Source: Nematopogon swammerdamellus (Eukaryota; Arthropoda; Insecta; Lepidoptera; Adelidae). From it: a DNA stretch of 64,000 bases. Below are positions 7,763 through 18,912 of the stretch, piece after piece. Both the position numbers and the translations under genes were made by a program. The notes under the pieces were generated by a model. The model was not told the DNA's origin, ran no database searches, and was given only the letters and a program-made list of their open reading frames with translations. Each line of letters begins with the position of its first letter. The stretch's first letter is position 1. The stretch spans positions 16,205,891 to 16,269,890 of the forward strand of contig OX336349.1 of assembly GCA_946902875.1 (NCBI GenBank), in the 5' to 3' direction.

Positions 7763-10700
7763 GTGAGTATTTAACACAACAAAGACCGCTGAGGTTAAGG
7801 ACGGCACTTCAGCGCCACCTCTCGTTTAAGTACTTTTGTTTAAAACGCAACGCGTTCGATTGGCCGTCATTCGGGTCATTCTGCACACTCTCGATTTTTT
7901 GCGAACTCGGTTTCTATAAAATTATTGCAAAGAGGTTTTGTCGCGTTCCTTGGTTCTGTTATCGTAGTAAGAGTATTCAATGTCGATCTGTCTGTATGCT
8001 CATTTCCATAAACAATCGATAAGAATAGGAATGTGTTCGTTTTGGGTTTTCCTTAAAATATGCGACATTATGTGCTGAAAGCAGATGAGGGGCGTCTGTT
8101 CAAAATGAAGCGGCGGGTGGCCGAGTGGTTTGGGCATCGGCTTCTCATGCGAGAGGTCCGAGGTTCGAATCCGGTCGGCGTGTACCAATGAGTTTTTTCT
8201 GACGAAAAAATTTACGTGCATACCTACACCTGCTGCTACACCGTTCGGAATCGGTGTAAAACTGTAGGTCCCTTCCCTTGCCCCTTACTAGGTGGTGGGC
8301 ACAAATTGTAGCCGACTGGGTTGCTACCACCGTACTGGATGTACTGCCGCATAGCAGCTTCGGTTGTGTTCTCCTCTAGTCCAGTATAGCCAGCAATCCA
8401 GGGAAGTCTCCGGTATGGCACCTGCCTTCTTGGAGGTGATATTGGCTGGTCGGAGCATGTGCTTTGGCCCCTCCGATTCAGCCAATCATACCGGATTACA
8501 TAAAAAAAAAGAACTATAATTCCGTTTCGATGAGTTGCGCGTTTTTTGACGTATTCTCAGTCTTTATATTCAAATACATCTCGCTGTAAAATTTGAATGG
8601 TCAAAACGAACTATTTCCTATAGAAAATTACGAAAAGCGCCCTAATCGAAAGGGCATATTTCCATCCAGTCTAGGCAAAAGGGCCTATTTCCAAATTTAG
8701 AACGTCTGTGACATCTATATATAAAATCATTAAACTATGCATAATATTCTGTTTATAATGTATTTTCCTTATCAATATCACTATATAAATAAATCTATTA
8801 AATATCCTAAGTTTAATTAGCTATAAGTTTTTTGGCTCTACTGAAAATACTGTTACAACGGAAATAGTTCCTTTTGAACAGACTCTCCTCAGATATAGTG
8901 ACAAGGATTGAGATAGGAATGCTTCGGTGGTTCGGTCATGTTGGAAGAATGGCTAATAGGATAGGTACTAACGAAAGTAATTTATAGAGCAAATGTGAGT
9001 GGAAGAGTCGGGAAGGGTCACCCTAGACGCACGTACCTTGACCAGATCGGACATGTGCTCAAAAAGGTTCAAGTGTGTAGCTCCTGTAATCGACGAGCAT
9101 GCATGAAGAACATTATGAGAGTGGAAAAGGTATGCCAGGATCGTGGCACGTGGAGATCCGTTGTCTCTGCCTACCCCACCAGGAAACAGGCATGACGCTA
9201 TGTATGTATGTATGAGTCTTTAAAAAAAACCATTTTGATTATCAGCTTATGTTTTTGTTTTTCATTCATTCACTAATTCTACGGTATAATGTTAATTTAA
9301 ATGTTTAATTAATTTGTTAATGTTTTAATTTAATTAATTACCTATGTCCAGCAGTGGACCGATACAGGCTGATGATGATGATGATGATGATGAATCACCT
9401 AAGTAGATAAAAAAAACGGAATCTCTACAAAGTGCCTCTAGCCCCTTATTCTTGACGCATATCAGCTTTCTTTTATGTAAACCAGCATGGGTGGCTGTGC
9501 CGAGAGACAAATGGTGCAGTCGAAAGAGCCAAAATCACCTCTCCTCGCGAAACCACGCTCAGTTAGGTGCTGATTTGCGGATAAGCCAGCAGATTTGCGG
9601 ACTGTTGCTAGGCTGTCTAGCCCGTTAATACGACGCTTGAAGACACTGAAGGAATGAAGAAGCTGAAGGAATTTTTTAATTTTTTTTTTTTATGGAAACT
9701 GACACGGTTGGCTACATCACCTACAACATCCGTGATGTCAGCCCATAACACCGGGTGAACTTGGTGCCACGTCAGCCTTCCCTTCGGTCGTGCCGGCTAC
9801 ACTGAACTGGACGGAAAACACAAACTATTTACATAGCCGTTTCGACCGACCTTTCATTCAGTGCGGTGGTACCAACCCGGGCGGGTTAAACCCTACCACC
9901 TAGTAATATAAGAAGGGAGTCATATCCCTTAGTCGCCTTTTACGACATACACGGGGAGAGGTGCAGTGCAGTGCACAATAAAAATAATACTTGAAAATGT
10001 CTACAGGTACGTACATCTCGAACCTGAACGAGTCATGTTTCCGCTGCCTGTGCCACGTGGTGGGGTGTGACCTCGCGCACGGCTGCACGGGAGGCTACTG
10101 CGGCCCCTTCAACATCTCCAGGGTGTACTGGATCGACGCCGGGCGCATCACGCTACCCGATGACGATGCTGAGCGGAACCACGGTGGGAAACTTTAAGCT
10201 TGTTTGTAGAAGAATTCACATAGGTAGAAATTCCTTATTTATTGATTAAACCGTCGTCGTCGTCGCGCGGTACCCAGAACACTGGCTGCGTTTGTATGTA
10301 GAATTTTTTTTTTAAATTATTATTCGATATGATTTACACATCTCTTTTTCTTATAGTAATTTTTCAAATGTTAACATTTAAACATTTTATTATTGATATT
10401 ATCAACCCAAATAAAATACGAATTACAAATAGTAGAAAATTTTATTCTTTTTAGACAATACTACGGTGTGTTCCAAATCGACCCGATTTTATTATTTTAT
10501 CATCTTTAGGAAATCCAACACAATTACTAAATCCCTCTCATTTGGGCTCGCCAACAGTTCGTGAAATCACGCTCAGTGAGGCGCCATGCCAGCATATTTG
10601 CGGACTTTTGAAGACACCCAGGTTAAAGGATTTGGGAAATGCACTCGCCGGAAGACAGTTCCACAAGCTAGGGGTGCGAAAAAGAAACAAGCGTCGTAAT

Positions 10701-13700
10701 GTGTGAGATAATCGAAGTTAGGAGATTAGTCCATAAATATATGTTTTTTTCTCAACATATATTTCATTATTTATATGGTTTTGGCGTCGTTGGAAAGCTG
10801 AGAAGTTGTTAATCGTGTATTAATAATTTATTGAAAAACTGATTATTGCAAAATTGACAAATAAAAAACGATAAAAAAATATTGTGAAAATTATTATTAT
10901 GTTTCGACTGACTTTCATTTGAAATCGTTTTCGTGCGTACAAAAAAATAATGGTTGCAACTGGATCCAGGCAGAAAACGTGCATTTAAAGTTTTAAAAAG
11001 TTTATTTACACCTGCGGGTCACAATTACTTGTGAAGTTTGTTTGTCAGTTTTACCTTCACATGGAAAATGAAACGGCCGAATTTTCGACGCATCCAAGTG
11101 TCGGTTACCTGCAATGAAATTATAAAATAAACAATAATAATCTAATATTAAAACATCTTCATAGCAAAATATATCTCCATCTTCATAGCAGGGTTGTTGC
11201 GAACATCAGCCTCGATAGCTCAGTGGTGCAGACAGTCATCTGTGCGGTCAGGACTTGGATGGGTGACCGCTGACCGTTGGAGGCTGACCGAGGTTCGGAT
11301 TCCTCGTAAAACTGTAGGTCCCTTCGGTCTAGGACTATTCCGCACCGCCGATACGTCGCCAGACAAGCCGCCTTCGGCGAGTCACCGCGGAGCCAGATCC
11401 CCGCCTTGACGATTCACTTCGAACATATTCGACCCCGGGTACTATTTGTCGCAGGGTCCAAGCCGCCATCGCCGACCCAAAGCGAGCCAACTCGACGCGA
11501 AAAGTTCATAAATCAAACAATTGTGTAAATTGTTGGTTATTTCTCGGAGAAGGGCCGAAGTAGGTACCTGGATTGTGTGAGGGTTTTAGAAAAAAATTCG
11601 GATGCACCCTATTATGTGGTGTACACATTTAGATAACGTTTGCTGTTGATATTCGTGTTACGAGTTACTTGAGGATGCGAGGGAGGATGCAATGTTCACC
11701 GCAGTTTTGTGTTAGAACATTATAATATTATACCTGTAAATATATATTTATAGTCTAAGTACGCGTCATTTGTTGTCATTGTAGATTCTAGTAGGTAGGT
11801 ATGATATGGTTATTAACAATATGGTTCTTCGGGAGATAATAATATGATCACAGGGATTGACTACATTTCCAAGTACTTAGTACTTAGATAGGTACTAAAC
11901 TATTTATTTGGTATGGGTTTTAAGTATATTCTCGTGAGAAAGGACCATCCGTTTGGCCTGAAACATCGAGCCACATAGGAAAAGTACCGCGAATAAAGTG
12001 GTAGAATATTGAAACAAATTTATTGAAGTTTTTACGAGTATTCGATTATTGTATTATTTTATTGGTATTAACGACACGACGATTTATTGTAGTCCTACAC
12101 TCGCGGCGTGCTTAGGCTTTTGTATCTTTAGCATTTTTAGTATCTATTAGTAGTATCGAGAGCTTTGGTTTAATACTTAGATATTTATAGTCAACATATT
12201 TTTTTTAGTTAGCAAATCTAACATTTTGTGTATGTACTATTCAAAGAATTATTTTAAAGAGTTGACTGCTGAAAATGTGGTAGCAAAGTCGTGTGTCCTG
12301 TCAACTTCTCCGGTCAAACCACAGAAATCCTACTTCTCTGATCTGTGGTTCAAACCAACATCGCAAGTCACAATGTTTTATTAGTACCTTATATAAGTGT
12401 TATTATTTATTGTTTATTTATCATCTCTTGATAGTACGCTGCGCTCAGATGTGTCATACATAATGTACATTGTAACATTCCGCCAATTCGATTATCACAG
12501 CGAAGAAGAACTGACAATAAACTTCACTGGAATTTTTTTTCACTGGAAATTATAGTAACTTACAAATAAAATTACCCATACTACCGCTCACAAGAGAATC
12601 ATTATTTACAGCATAAACATGAATACTTACCGCTCTGTCTATTTATATTATCTGCATCTGGTTTAATAGTGAAATCTTTAAATTTGATAAGATATCAGTT
12701 CAATAACAATTTAGCAAAAAAGTAATTCGCTACGACGACGCCGACGACGACGACGTCGACGTCAACATTCGTAGTAGGCTAACGGAGGAAGTTAGTAGAG
12801 AGAAGTTGCAGCATCCCATCTAATTTCTAGTAAAACAGTCAGTGCGGGGAGTAGCGGGAGGCACAACTTTTTTCCACTAATCACACCAAAACTATCTGGT
12901 TCTCTAGAGAGCACGTTTAGTGTGATGCTATAAAAATATATGGTCTTTTGTAAGATCTACTGCGTCCAATGTAAACTTTAAAACGTACATACATACATAC
13001 ATATCACACACGCTGAATCCCGACAATCGGGGTAAGCAGAGTAATCGGTGTTGTGCTGCAAGAATTCTGGTTAATTACAGCACAACACTGACCACCACGT
13101 TTCGCAAAATATTCGAACAAGATTCAATCGATCAAGCGGCAAGTAAGGCACGAAGACCCACCTGCTGCATGACTCGGTGGAAGTACCGTGCCAAGGTGAG
13201 AGGTGGCAAGCCTGTCGCCCTTTAGCACGGCATCTTGTCCTTATCCCTTAGTCGCCTTTTACGACATGCACGGGGAGAGATGCAGTGGGGCTATTCTTTT
13301 AAAGTACCGGACCCACACGGTACGATGGTGAAACCACCCAGTTAGTGAAAAACACGTACCCTGTCTACTTAGACTAACTCCTCTACTACTTTTTTCCGTG
13401 GTATAGTCGAACTGCATAGCCACACATGTTAAGCCGGGTCCGGCCAGATGGGTCGGTATTGTTTTAGAACGTACAATGCAACCATTGCTCAAAAGCGTCA
13501 ACCCCTAGCCCCTATCCAAAAATACTGTTTTTACTCGTTATTTCTTTATTTCAAAGACTTCATTCTAACGGTCCGATTAACGTATGGTGGCAGCAGGTGT
13601 AGGCTAGGTAAAGTTTTCATTACAAACTCATTTATGCACGTCGGCCGTATTGGAACTTGCGAAACCGCGCCGACCAGCTACCGCTATATATACATAGTTT

Positions 13701-16700
13701 AGGAGTCAATTTATAGCAAAAAAATTAAGCTAACATCACAGAACAGCGATCGGCGACCGTCATCCCTCAGCCGGTAGCCCGCGTCACCCCTAGACCGGGG
13801 GACACGGTTTCTTGCTATGTGGCTAAAATGTGCCCCCTGAATATTTTTTATATAATGTGAAAGAGAGCTCTCATGTAATTATGCATATTTTCTTTAAAAA
13901 AAATTATTATATGATAAGTCTAAATTAGTAAATCGTGGTCGTTTTTGAAGCAATATGGTATTTCTATTCACATATTATCTGTTTGTGTTTATATTTTTTT
14001 TTTTTTTTTATGGAACCTGACACGGTTGGCTACATCACCTACAACATCCGCGATGTCAGCCCATAACACAGGGTGAATTAGGTGCCATGTCAGTGCTTCC
14101 CTTCATTTCATGTCGGCTACACTAAACTGGACGGAAAACACGAACTATTTACATAGCCGTTTCGACCGACGTTTCGTTCAGTGCGGTGGTACCAACCCGG
14201 CCGGGATAAACCCTACCACCTAGTAAGGTAAGAAGGGAAGGGACCTACAGTTTAACGTGGAATCCGAACCACGGTCAGCCTCCAACGGTCGAGCGGTCAC
14301 CCATCCAATCACTGACCGCGCTCAGCGTTGCTTAATAACAGTTGACTAACCAACCGCGCCACTGAGCTACCGAGGCTGACGAATTTTCTTATCCCTTAGT
14401 CGACTTTTACGACATGCGACGGGGAGAGATGCAGTGGGGCTATTCTTTTTAAGTACCGACCCCACACGGTACAAAATATACGTAGCTCGTATACGTGCTC
14501 CGCTCGCGTGAAATCACAAATATGTAGTCATGAAGAGCAAGGTGGAAGGACGAGCTGAGTTCACGTAAATGAAACACCTACTCTCTCAAAGAAATTAACC
14601 CCAATCACATCATATATGTAGGTATCATTATTGGCTGAAACATGGACGAACGGTCGGACAGACAGAAACCTGACCAATTTTCTCATTTTTAGGGTTCCGT
14701 ACCTCAAACGAGGAAAAAAACGGAACCCTTATAGGATCACTTTGTTGTCCGTCTGCCTGTCTGTCTGTCAAGACCTTTTTTCTCAGGAACGGGTAGAGAG
14801 GTATCAAGGTGAAATTAACATCAAATACTAAGGTCTACGTTTCCTCGGAGGTGTAAAAAATTCTCGAAAAAATTTAAGCTAGTTTAGTCAACGCAATCCC
14901 TAGATACGGCCATTGAAGTCATATATTTTGCTACTGGCAAATCAAATCAAAACATATAGAGTACTTCCCGTTGACTAAGCTAGCTAGCATAATGAAATTT
15001 GGCAAAAAGCAAGTTCTCACAGCACAAGTAAAGGATAAATCCTAAAATAGTAAATTTGGAGTTATGTCATATAAAAACAAAATTTGTTGTATATTTCAAC
15101 TACAAGAGTGTCTAACAGTCAAACCATTGCTGTATATATGTAGTTTTTATTTAGAAAGGCGTTTCGTGATTTTCCAAAACACAATAATTTTTGTATACAT
15201 ACATAATACAAATATATTGTGTGATGGTACGGAACCCTCGGTGCTCGAGTCCAACTCGCACTTGGCGTCTTTTTTATTAACTGGCACACTTTTTCATTTA
15301 CGAAAATTTCACGGCACACCACATTTATATTCATAAAGAAAGCATATAAAATTTAGAAACTAAAGACGAAGAAATTGGCGACTTCGTACTTACGTAATGT
15401 AGCGTACTTACTTACGTATTAAAAGTATTTATCAGTGAAAACTCTCATTTTAACTGAGGATGTCAAAATGCCCTTCGAACTCCCTTCCCTGCGAACTCTC
15501 ATTTAATTTCTTGAGGTGTTCAAACAAATCAGTCAGAAAATGTCATTGTGGATAATCTATCTATATAGATAGACGAAAAATTATGCTTGCTCTTTTCTTC
15601 CGCGGTTTTCATACACAGTTTGAATGAGTTACTTAGAATTCGCGGCACACCTGGATGTCACTCGCGGTACACCAGTATGCCGCGGCACACCGGTTGAAAC
15701 CCCCTGCTTTAGGTATCGAACTAAATTCATTGATAGGTGCATTATGCAACGAAATATCGTTACATTGTTGAAAAAAATTATATAGATTATACAGCTTAGT
15801 TACATATTGATACAAGTATTTTAGTGACTACAAAGACTTATAGTTATTATATTATACGAGTAAGTGTGTGTAAAGAGCCTTTTTAAAACTTTAATACCTA
15901 CGTAATTTGTATCAACTTAATATGTTCGTACATTAAACATAATACAATGTACTCGTAGTATAATTAAAAAAAAATAAGAAAAAAATATATGAAATATTAA
16001 GATACCTACTATAATTTTACATGGAATGCGAACCATGGAGCAACTCATGTTCAAGAAATTCACTTATCAAACTCGGAAAGAAAATAAAGTCGTTCACGCC
16101 AATGGGCACTGAACGCGCGACCTTCCGGTTAATAAGCAAGGCCGTTACCACTTATCCACGAGCTACTCATAATAACATTGCAACCCGAACCTCATAAATT
16201 TAACTTGGGCTCATGCAAAAAATAAAGCCCCTGTTGTGCGTGCGACTCGCTGCATACAGCTCGCACCCCAGGGGGTGTCGCGGTCAGTAGTACTGGGGTC
16301 CAGTTGACTTGCTTTAAGATGTCCTCGCGTCGAGTTGTACTTCGCGGTGAAGAGTCCCCAAAGTAAATTGGGCCAAATTTGAAAGGACCGCATGGCGACT
16401 CGGCGGGAGTCAGTCGGCGGGGTCGAGACGGCCGCGGGGAAAGGGCCCATTCCGAGGTCCCTTCCCTCCTTATCTTACTTGGTGGTAGGGTTTAACCCGC
16501 CCGGGTTGGTATCACCGCACTGAATGAAACGTCGCGTCGGTCGAAACGGCTATGTAAATAGTTTGTGTTTTCCGACCAGTTCAGTGTAGCCGGCACGATC
16601 AAAGGGGGAAGCACTGACATGGCACCTAGTTCACCCCCGGTGTTATGGGCTGACATCACGGATATTGTAGGTGATGTAGCCAACCGTGTTAGTTTCCATA

Positions 16701-18473
16701 AAAAAAAAATACATCAGCATCGCATCAGCATCCGCATTGATCGATGCTGATTATTAATGCTGATGTTCGAGTCGTGACATGACCGCGGAGGGGCGGAGCT
16801 GATGGTTCCAATACTAATATTAAATTGCTAATATAATTTACAAACCTTCTTGGAACAGACTCGAAGCCGAAAAAGCAGCACATAAGTACCAAATACAGTT
16901 CCAAATAGTTCCAAAATTTCATCCTATACTAATAATTTAATTGCTAAGATAATTACTAAACTTGGTGCTGCTGGTATCAGATTGATTCTTTTTTTTTATT
17001 AAATGTCACAAAATTATTAAAACACAATCTTTTATTTCAATACCAATCAAAACTTTGGATATGAATTCATAATATTCGTATATTTCAGTAGTTTCCCCTT
17101 TTTTTAAAGAAAATAATTAAAATCAGCATCAGCATCAGCATCAGCTGATGTCAATGATAAAATATCAGCATCAGCTGATATGAAAAAATGTGCATCAGCA
17201 ACAACCCTGCTTCAAAGTCATTTTCGCACACACATTGCTTGTAAATTATTACTTGATTTCATTAACATGTTGGCCTTACAGCGTTCGAGGACTGCGCGAG
17301 GAGTTACCACTGCGCTGCGCGCATCATCGGGGGCTACCTCGAGCGGTTCGGGAAAGTACGTCTCTCTATAGAAATATATTTACTATACATTTTGACTTGA
17401 ATCCAAAAGAGAATACAAATATTCTGTTAGATTATACTTGTATTAAAAAAGGTACTTTAAAAGGATAGCCCTACTGCATCTCTCCCTGTGCCGTAAAAGA
17501 TGACTAAGGGATAAATACAAGATGCCATGCTAAAGGGTAAACATAAATATGTAAACCGTTATATTTAAAAAAAAAAAATTTTGCTCTAATGTATGTATCT
17601 AATGTATCGACATATCACTGATTAGGTCGCAGCACTAGCGAATTCCTCAGAGCTGCATTCAGATCGTACGCGTACAGTAGAGGGATGGCGTCCTGCGTCG
17701 ACACCGCGGGCAGTCTGAGAATAGAACTACCTTAACCTGTTACCTTCCTGGTCATCCGCGCGGATGACCCAAAACCATACAAAACAATAGATAAGTTTAA
17801 GGTAGGAAGTGAAAGGATCTGTCGCGTTTGATTTGCCTCCGAACCCCGCACCCGCATACCTAACAGTTGTCAAGGTTCTCAAGCGTCCGGTTGGCTAGTC
17901 TTTAACTTATTCTGAAAAATCTATTGAGGCTTCATATTTTTATTTTTATTGAATTTATTCTTTTAATGCTATTGTAATTTTGGTTTAGATTTAGAAAATG
18001 TTGACATATGTATTGAATTGATGTTTAATGATTCTAATGAATTTAATTGATTTTAATCTAAGACTTTAATTGTTTATTATTAATTTTTTTTTTTATTGTG
18101 ACAATTAGAAAATTAATTTGATATAAGGGAAACATATACAAATTTTGCAAATTTTAGATATAGATCCAAGATTCTAAGCAAGTCCCTTGTCGTGATTGGG
18201 CTCTGATTGAGTGGAATATTTTGAGTAGGTATTTACAAATTTTATTTATAAATTGTGACGAGTTCAAGTGTAATAAGTATGTATTGCTTGCCCACGAATG
18301 ATTTCTAAACAAATAAACAAATGCTGTTGCAGGACTGCAACATGGACGGCGTGACCGACTGCTATGACTACATGATGATAAACGGCAACGGAGGCTACGG
18401 CTGCTCCTTCCCGCTCAACCGCACCGTCAACGGACGACGCTGGCTCTCGCGCTTCGGCCAGTGCCAGATGTGA
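7684..18473 (+). CDS. i-type (destabilase-like) lysozyme gene 2
   Basis: Four exons: 7684-7762 (phase 1 out), 10007-10183 (1-1), 17282-17355 (1-0) and 18333-18473 with TGA. All introns are GT-AG and join to 156 codons, a usual length for the family. Exon 1 gives a hydrophobic signal peptide (VVLTSLACVLCAVYITGSF). Exon 2 gives ESCFRCLCHVVGC...YCGPFNISRVYWIDAG, exon 3 CARSYHCAARIIGGYLERFG, exon 4 DCNMDGVTDCYDYMMINGNG followed by GYGC...RRWLSRFGQC. The Cys spacing is that of i-type lysozymes, secreted enzymes acting on peptidoglycan or isopeptide bonds. The catalytic Glu position is lost (CLCHVVGC, also one residue short) and the following catalytic Asp region reads CTGGYC, so hydrolase activity is doubtful. 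It lies head to head with gene 1, and exon lengths and phases of exon 3 are identical, so the two are paralogues. Confidence 0.9.
8110..8509 (+). mobile_element. SINE-A, full length, tRNA-derived
   Basis: Pol III box A TGGCCGAGTGG (8118-8128) and box B GGTTCGAATCC (8162-8172) in a tRNA-like head, a family-specific tail ending GGATTACAT and an A-tract. Other copies: 26499 (minus), 37095 (plus), 57600 (fragment). It sits in intron 1 of lysozyme gene 2. Confidence 0.85.
8926..9215 (+). mobile_element. RTE-like non-LTR retrotransposon 3' end
   Basis: Encodes, with frameshifts, MLRWFGHV...SGRVGKGHPRRTYLDQIGHV and a QDRGTWRSVVSAYP ending, then a (TATG)n tail. It closely resembles 52502-52697. Confidence 0.7.
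9375..9395. repeat. (GAT)n microsatellite
   Basis: Seven consecutive GAT triplets. Confidence 0.8.
9484..9660 (-). mobile_element. non-LTR retrotransposon 3' fragment
   Basis: The reverse complement matches the 3' part of the element at 45236-45580 (FKRRINGPDSLATVRKSAG region and the CCTCTCCTCGCGAAACCACG segment). Confidence 0.6.
9677..9968 (-). repeat. family D retroposon
   Basis: T-tract, then the reverse-complemented SINE-B-type tail and the TCGTAAAAGGCGACTAAGGG motif with part of the head. It ends 38 bp before exon 2 of lysozyme gene 2, so it may disturb that acceptor's polypyrimidine tract. Confidence 0.8.
10007..10183 (+). CDS. lysozyme gene 2 exon 2 (core)
   Basis: 177 nt, acceptor TCTACAG and donor ACG|GTGGGA, phases 1-1. 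It contains six Cys of the N-terminal lobe, and the YWIDAG motif. Confidence 0.88.
10555..10690 (-). mobile_element. non-LTR retrotransposon 3' fragment
   Basis: Diverged reverse-orientation copy of the 45300-45500 type sequence (CGCACCCCTAGCTTGTGGAA on the minus strand), in intron 2 of lysozyme gene 2. Confidence 0.5.
11205..11345 (+). mobile_element. SINE-B head with a different tail
   Basis: TAGCTCAGTGG (tRNA box A-like), GGACTTGGATGGGTGACCG (5S-like) and GGTTCGGATTCC (box B-like). The sequence after about 11345 does not match the tail of other SINE-B copies. Confidence 0.65.
12478..12680 (+). repeat. dispersed repeat
   Basis: Shares GCGAAGAAGAACTGACAA...ACCGCTC...CTGTCTATTTA with 42850-43100 and, reversed, with 33656-33995. 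Class unknown. Confidence 0.5.
12986..13324 (-). repeat. family C retroposon with (TATG)n tail
   Basis: Complete copy on the minus strand: head ACCGTGTGGG at 13324, 3' end beside ATACATACATACATAC at 12986. The tetranucleotide tail is typical of RTE-type retroposition. Confidence 0.8.
13995..14380 (-). mobile_element. SINE-B, full length
   Basis: A-tail at the left (T-run at 13995), the common tail, then the reverse-complemented head with the 5S-like and box A/B segments ending at CAGCCTCGGTAGCTCAGTGG (14380). It interrupts a C/D-family head whose remainder is at 14388-14474. Confidence 0.8.
14388..14474 (-). repeat. family C/D head fragment
   Basis: Reverse-orientation TCGTAAAAGTCGACTAAGGG motif and head ending GTACCGTGTGGGG; broken by the SINE-B insertion to its left. 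Confidence 0.65.
14688..15272 (+). mobile_element. GGTTCCGTACC dispersed element
   Basis: Begins AGGGTTCCGTACCTCAAACG and a GTCCGTCTGCCTGTCTGTCT run, ends GGTACGGAACCCTC...CTCGCACTTGG. Related pieces lie at 27763, 32090, 38700 and 42350. The class is uncertain. Confidence 0.6.
15273..15706 (-). mobile_element. hAT-like MITE, one end missing
   Basis: Reverse-orientation relative of the complete element at 56235-56637: CAGGGGGTTTCAACC TIR at 15706, the TCTATCTATATAGATAGA palindrome inside, and TGGCACACTTTTTCAT near the other end. The terminal 15 bp at 15273 is missing where it abuts the neighbouring element. Confidence 0.7.
16454..16699 (+). repeat. SINE-B/D-type tail
   Basis: GGTCCCTTCCCTCC...GGGTTTAACCCGCCCGGGTTG...GTGATGTAGCCAACCGTGTT plus A-tract. 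Upstream, 16210-16453 is GC-rich and resembles no other head here; it may be a fourth head type. Confidence 0.7.
17122..17180. repeat. (ATCAGC)n repeat
   Basis: AATCAGCATCAGCATCAGCA and similar runs, also at 16710-16760; imperfect hexanucleotide repeat in intron 2. Confidence 0.6.
17282..17355 (+). CDS. lysozyme gene 2 exon 3
   Basis: 74 nt, acceptor CTTACAG and donor GTACGT, phases 1-0. It encodes AFEDCARSYHCAARIIGGYL then ERFGK, homologous to exon 3 of gene 1. Confidence 0.9.
17450..17545 (+). repeat. family C head fragment
   Basis: GGTACTTTAAAAGGATAGCC...CTCTCCC, a diverged head, then AAGATGCCATGCTAAAGGG as in family C. In intron 3 of lysozyme gene 2. Confidence 0.6.
17750..17769. repeat. 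20-bp perfect palindrome
   Basis: GGTCATCCGCGCGGATGACC, self-complementary without a loop. Function unknown. Confidence 0.8.
18333..18473 (+). CDS. lysozyme gene 2 terminal exon
   Basis: 141 nt after a GTTGCAG acceptor, 46 codons plus TGA. The DCNMDGVTDCYDYMMINGNG start corresponds to the amplified terminal exon of gene 1, but it continues to the last Cys (FGQC) that gene 1 lacks. Confidence 0.92.
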   Translation, partial: DCNMDGVTDCYDYMMINGNGGYGCSFPLNRTVNGRRWLSRFGQCQM

Positions 18474-18520
18474 TCGGACCTTATCATCGCTTCACTTCAT
18501 AGCAACTATGTAAAATTACA

Positions 18521-18526
18521 AATAAA
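18521..18526 (+). terminator. polyadenylation signal of lysozyme gene 2
   Basis: AATAAA, 48 bases after the stop codon and just before the foldback element at 18536. Confidence 0.7.
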
Positions 18527-18535
18527 CATCCCTAC

Positions 18536-18774
18536 GTAGAGTGTTTTCATTTTACGAAGGCACAAGAAGGGAAGGGGTACGAGGTAGGAAGTGGTGCGAG
18601 AAGCGACCGCACGGAGCTCAGTAGAGAACGAACTCGGTGCCCGGTCGGTACACACGTTCTACACGTCTCCGCGTCGCTCCGTCGAACCGAGTCGTTCCCT
18701 ATGGAGCTCCGCGCGGTCTCGCACCACTTCCTACCTCATACCCCTCGTGCTTTCGTAAAATGAAAATACTCTAC
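18536..18774. repeat. long foldback element
   Basis: Left arm GTAGAGTGTTTTCATTTTAC... and right arm ...GTAAAATGAAAATACTCTAC pair over roughly 100 bp each, including GGTAGGAAGTGGTGCGAGA. It starts 10 bases after the lysozyme gene 2 poly(A) signal. Confidence 0.85.
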
Positions 18775-18850
18775 ACAGGGTGACCCGTAAATGGACGTAT
18801 TCCTTCTAAGGGGCAAATGTACAGCTCGTACATCATACATAATCAGCTCG

Positions 18851-18912
18851 TATCGGTCCACTGCTGGACATAGGCCTCTCCCTTCTCATCCATCCACTGC
18901 CGGCTACCTCTT
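18851..18912 (-). mobile_element. non-LTR retrotransposon 3' fragment
   Basis: CCACTGCTGGACATAGGCCT on the plus strand, the codons for a ...YVQQW-type C-terminus on the minus strand; compare 22433 and 39055. Confidence 0.5.

Noticed and set aside
8110..8180. tRNA-like sequence with good A and B boxes
   Set aside because: It continues into a shared SINE tail with poly(A) and recurs at 26911, 37095 and 57785, so it is a SINE head, not a tRNA gene.
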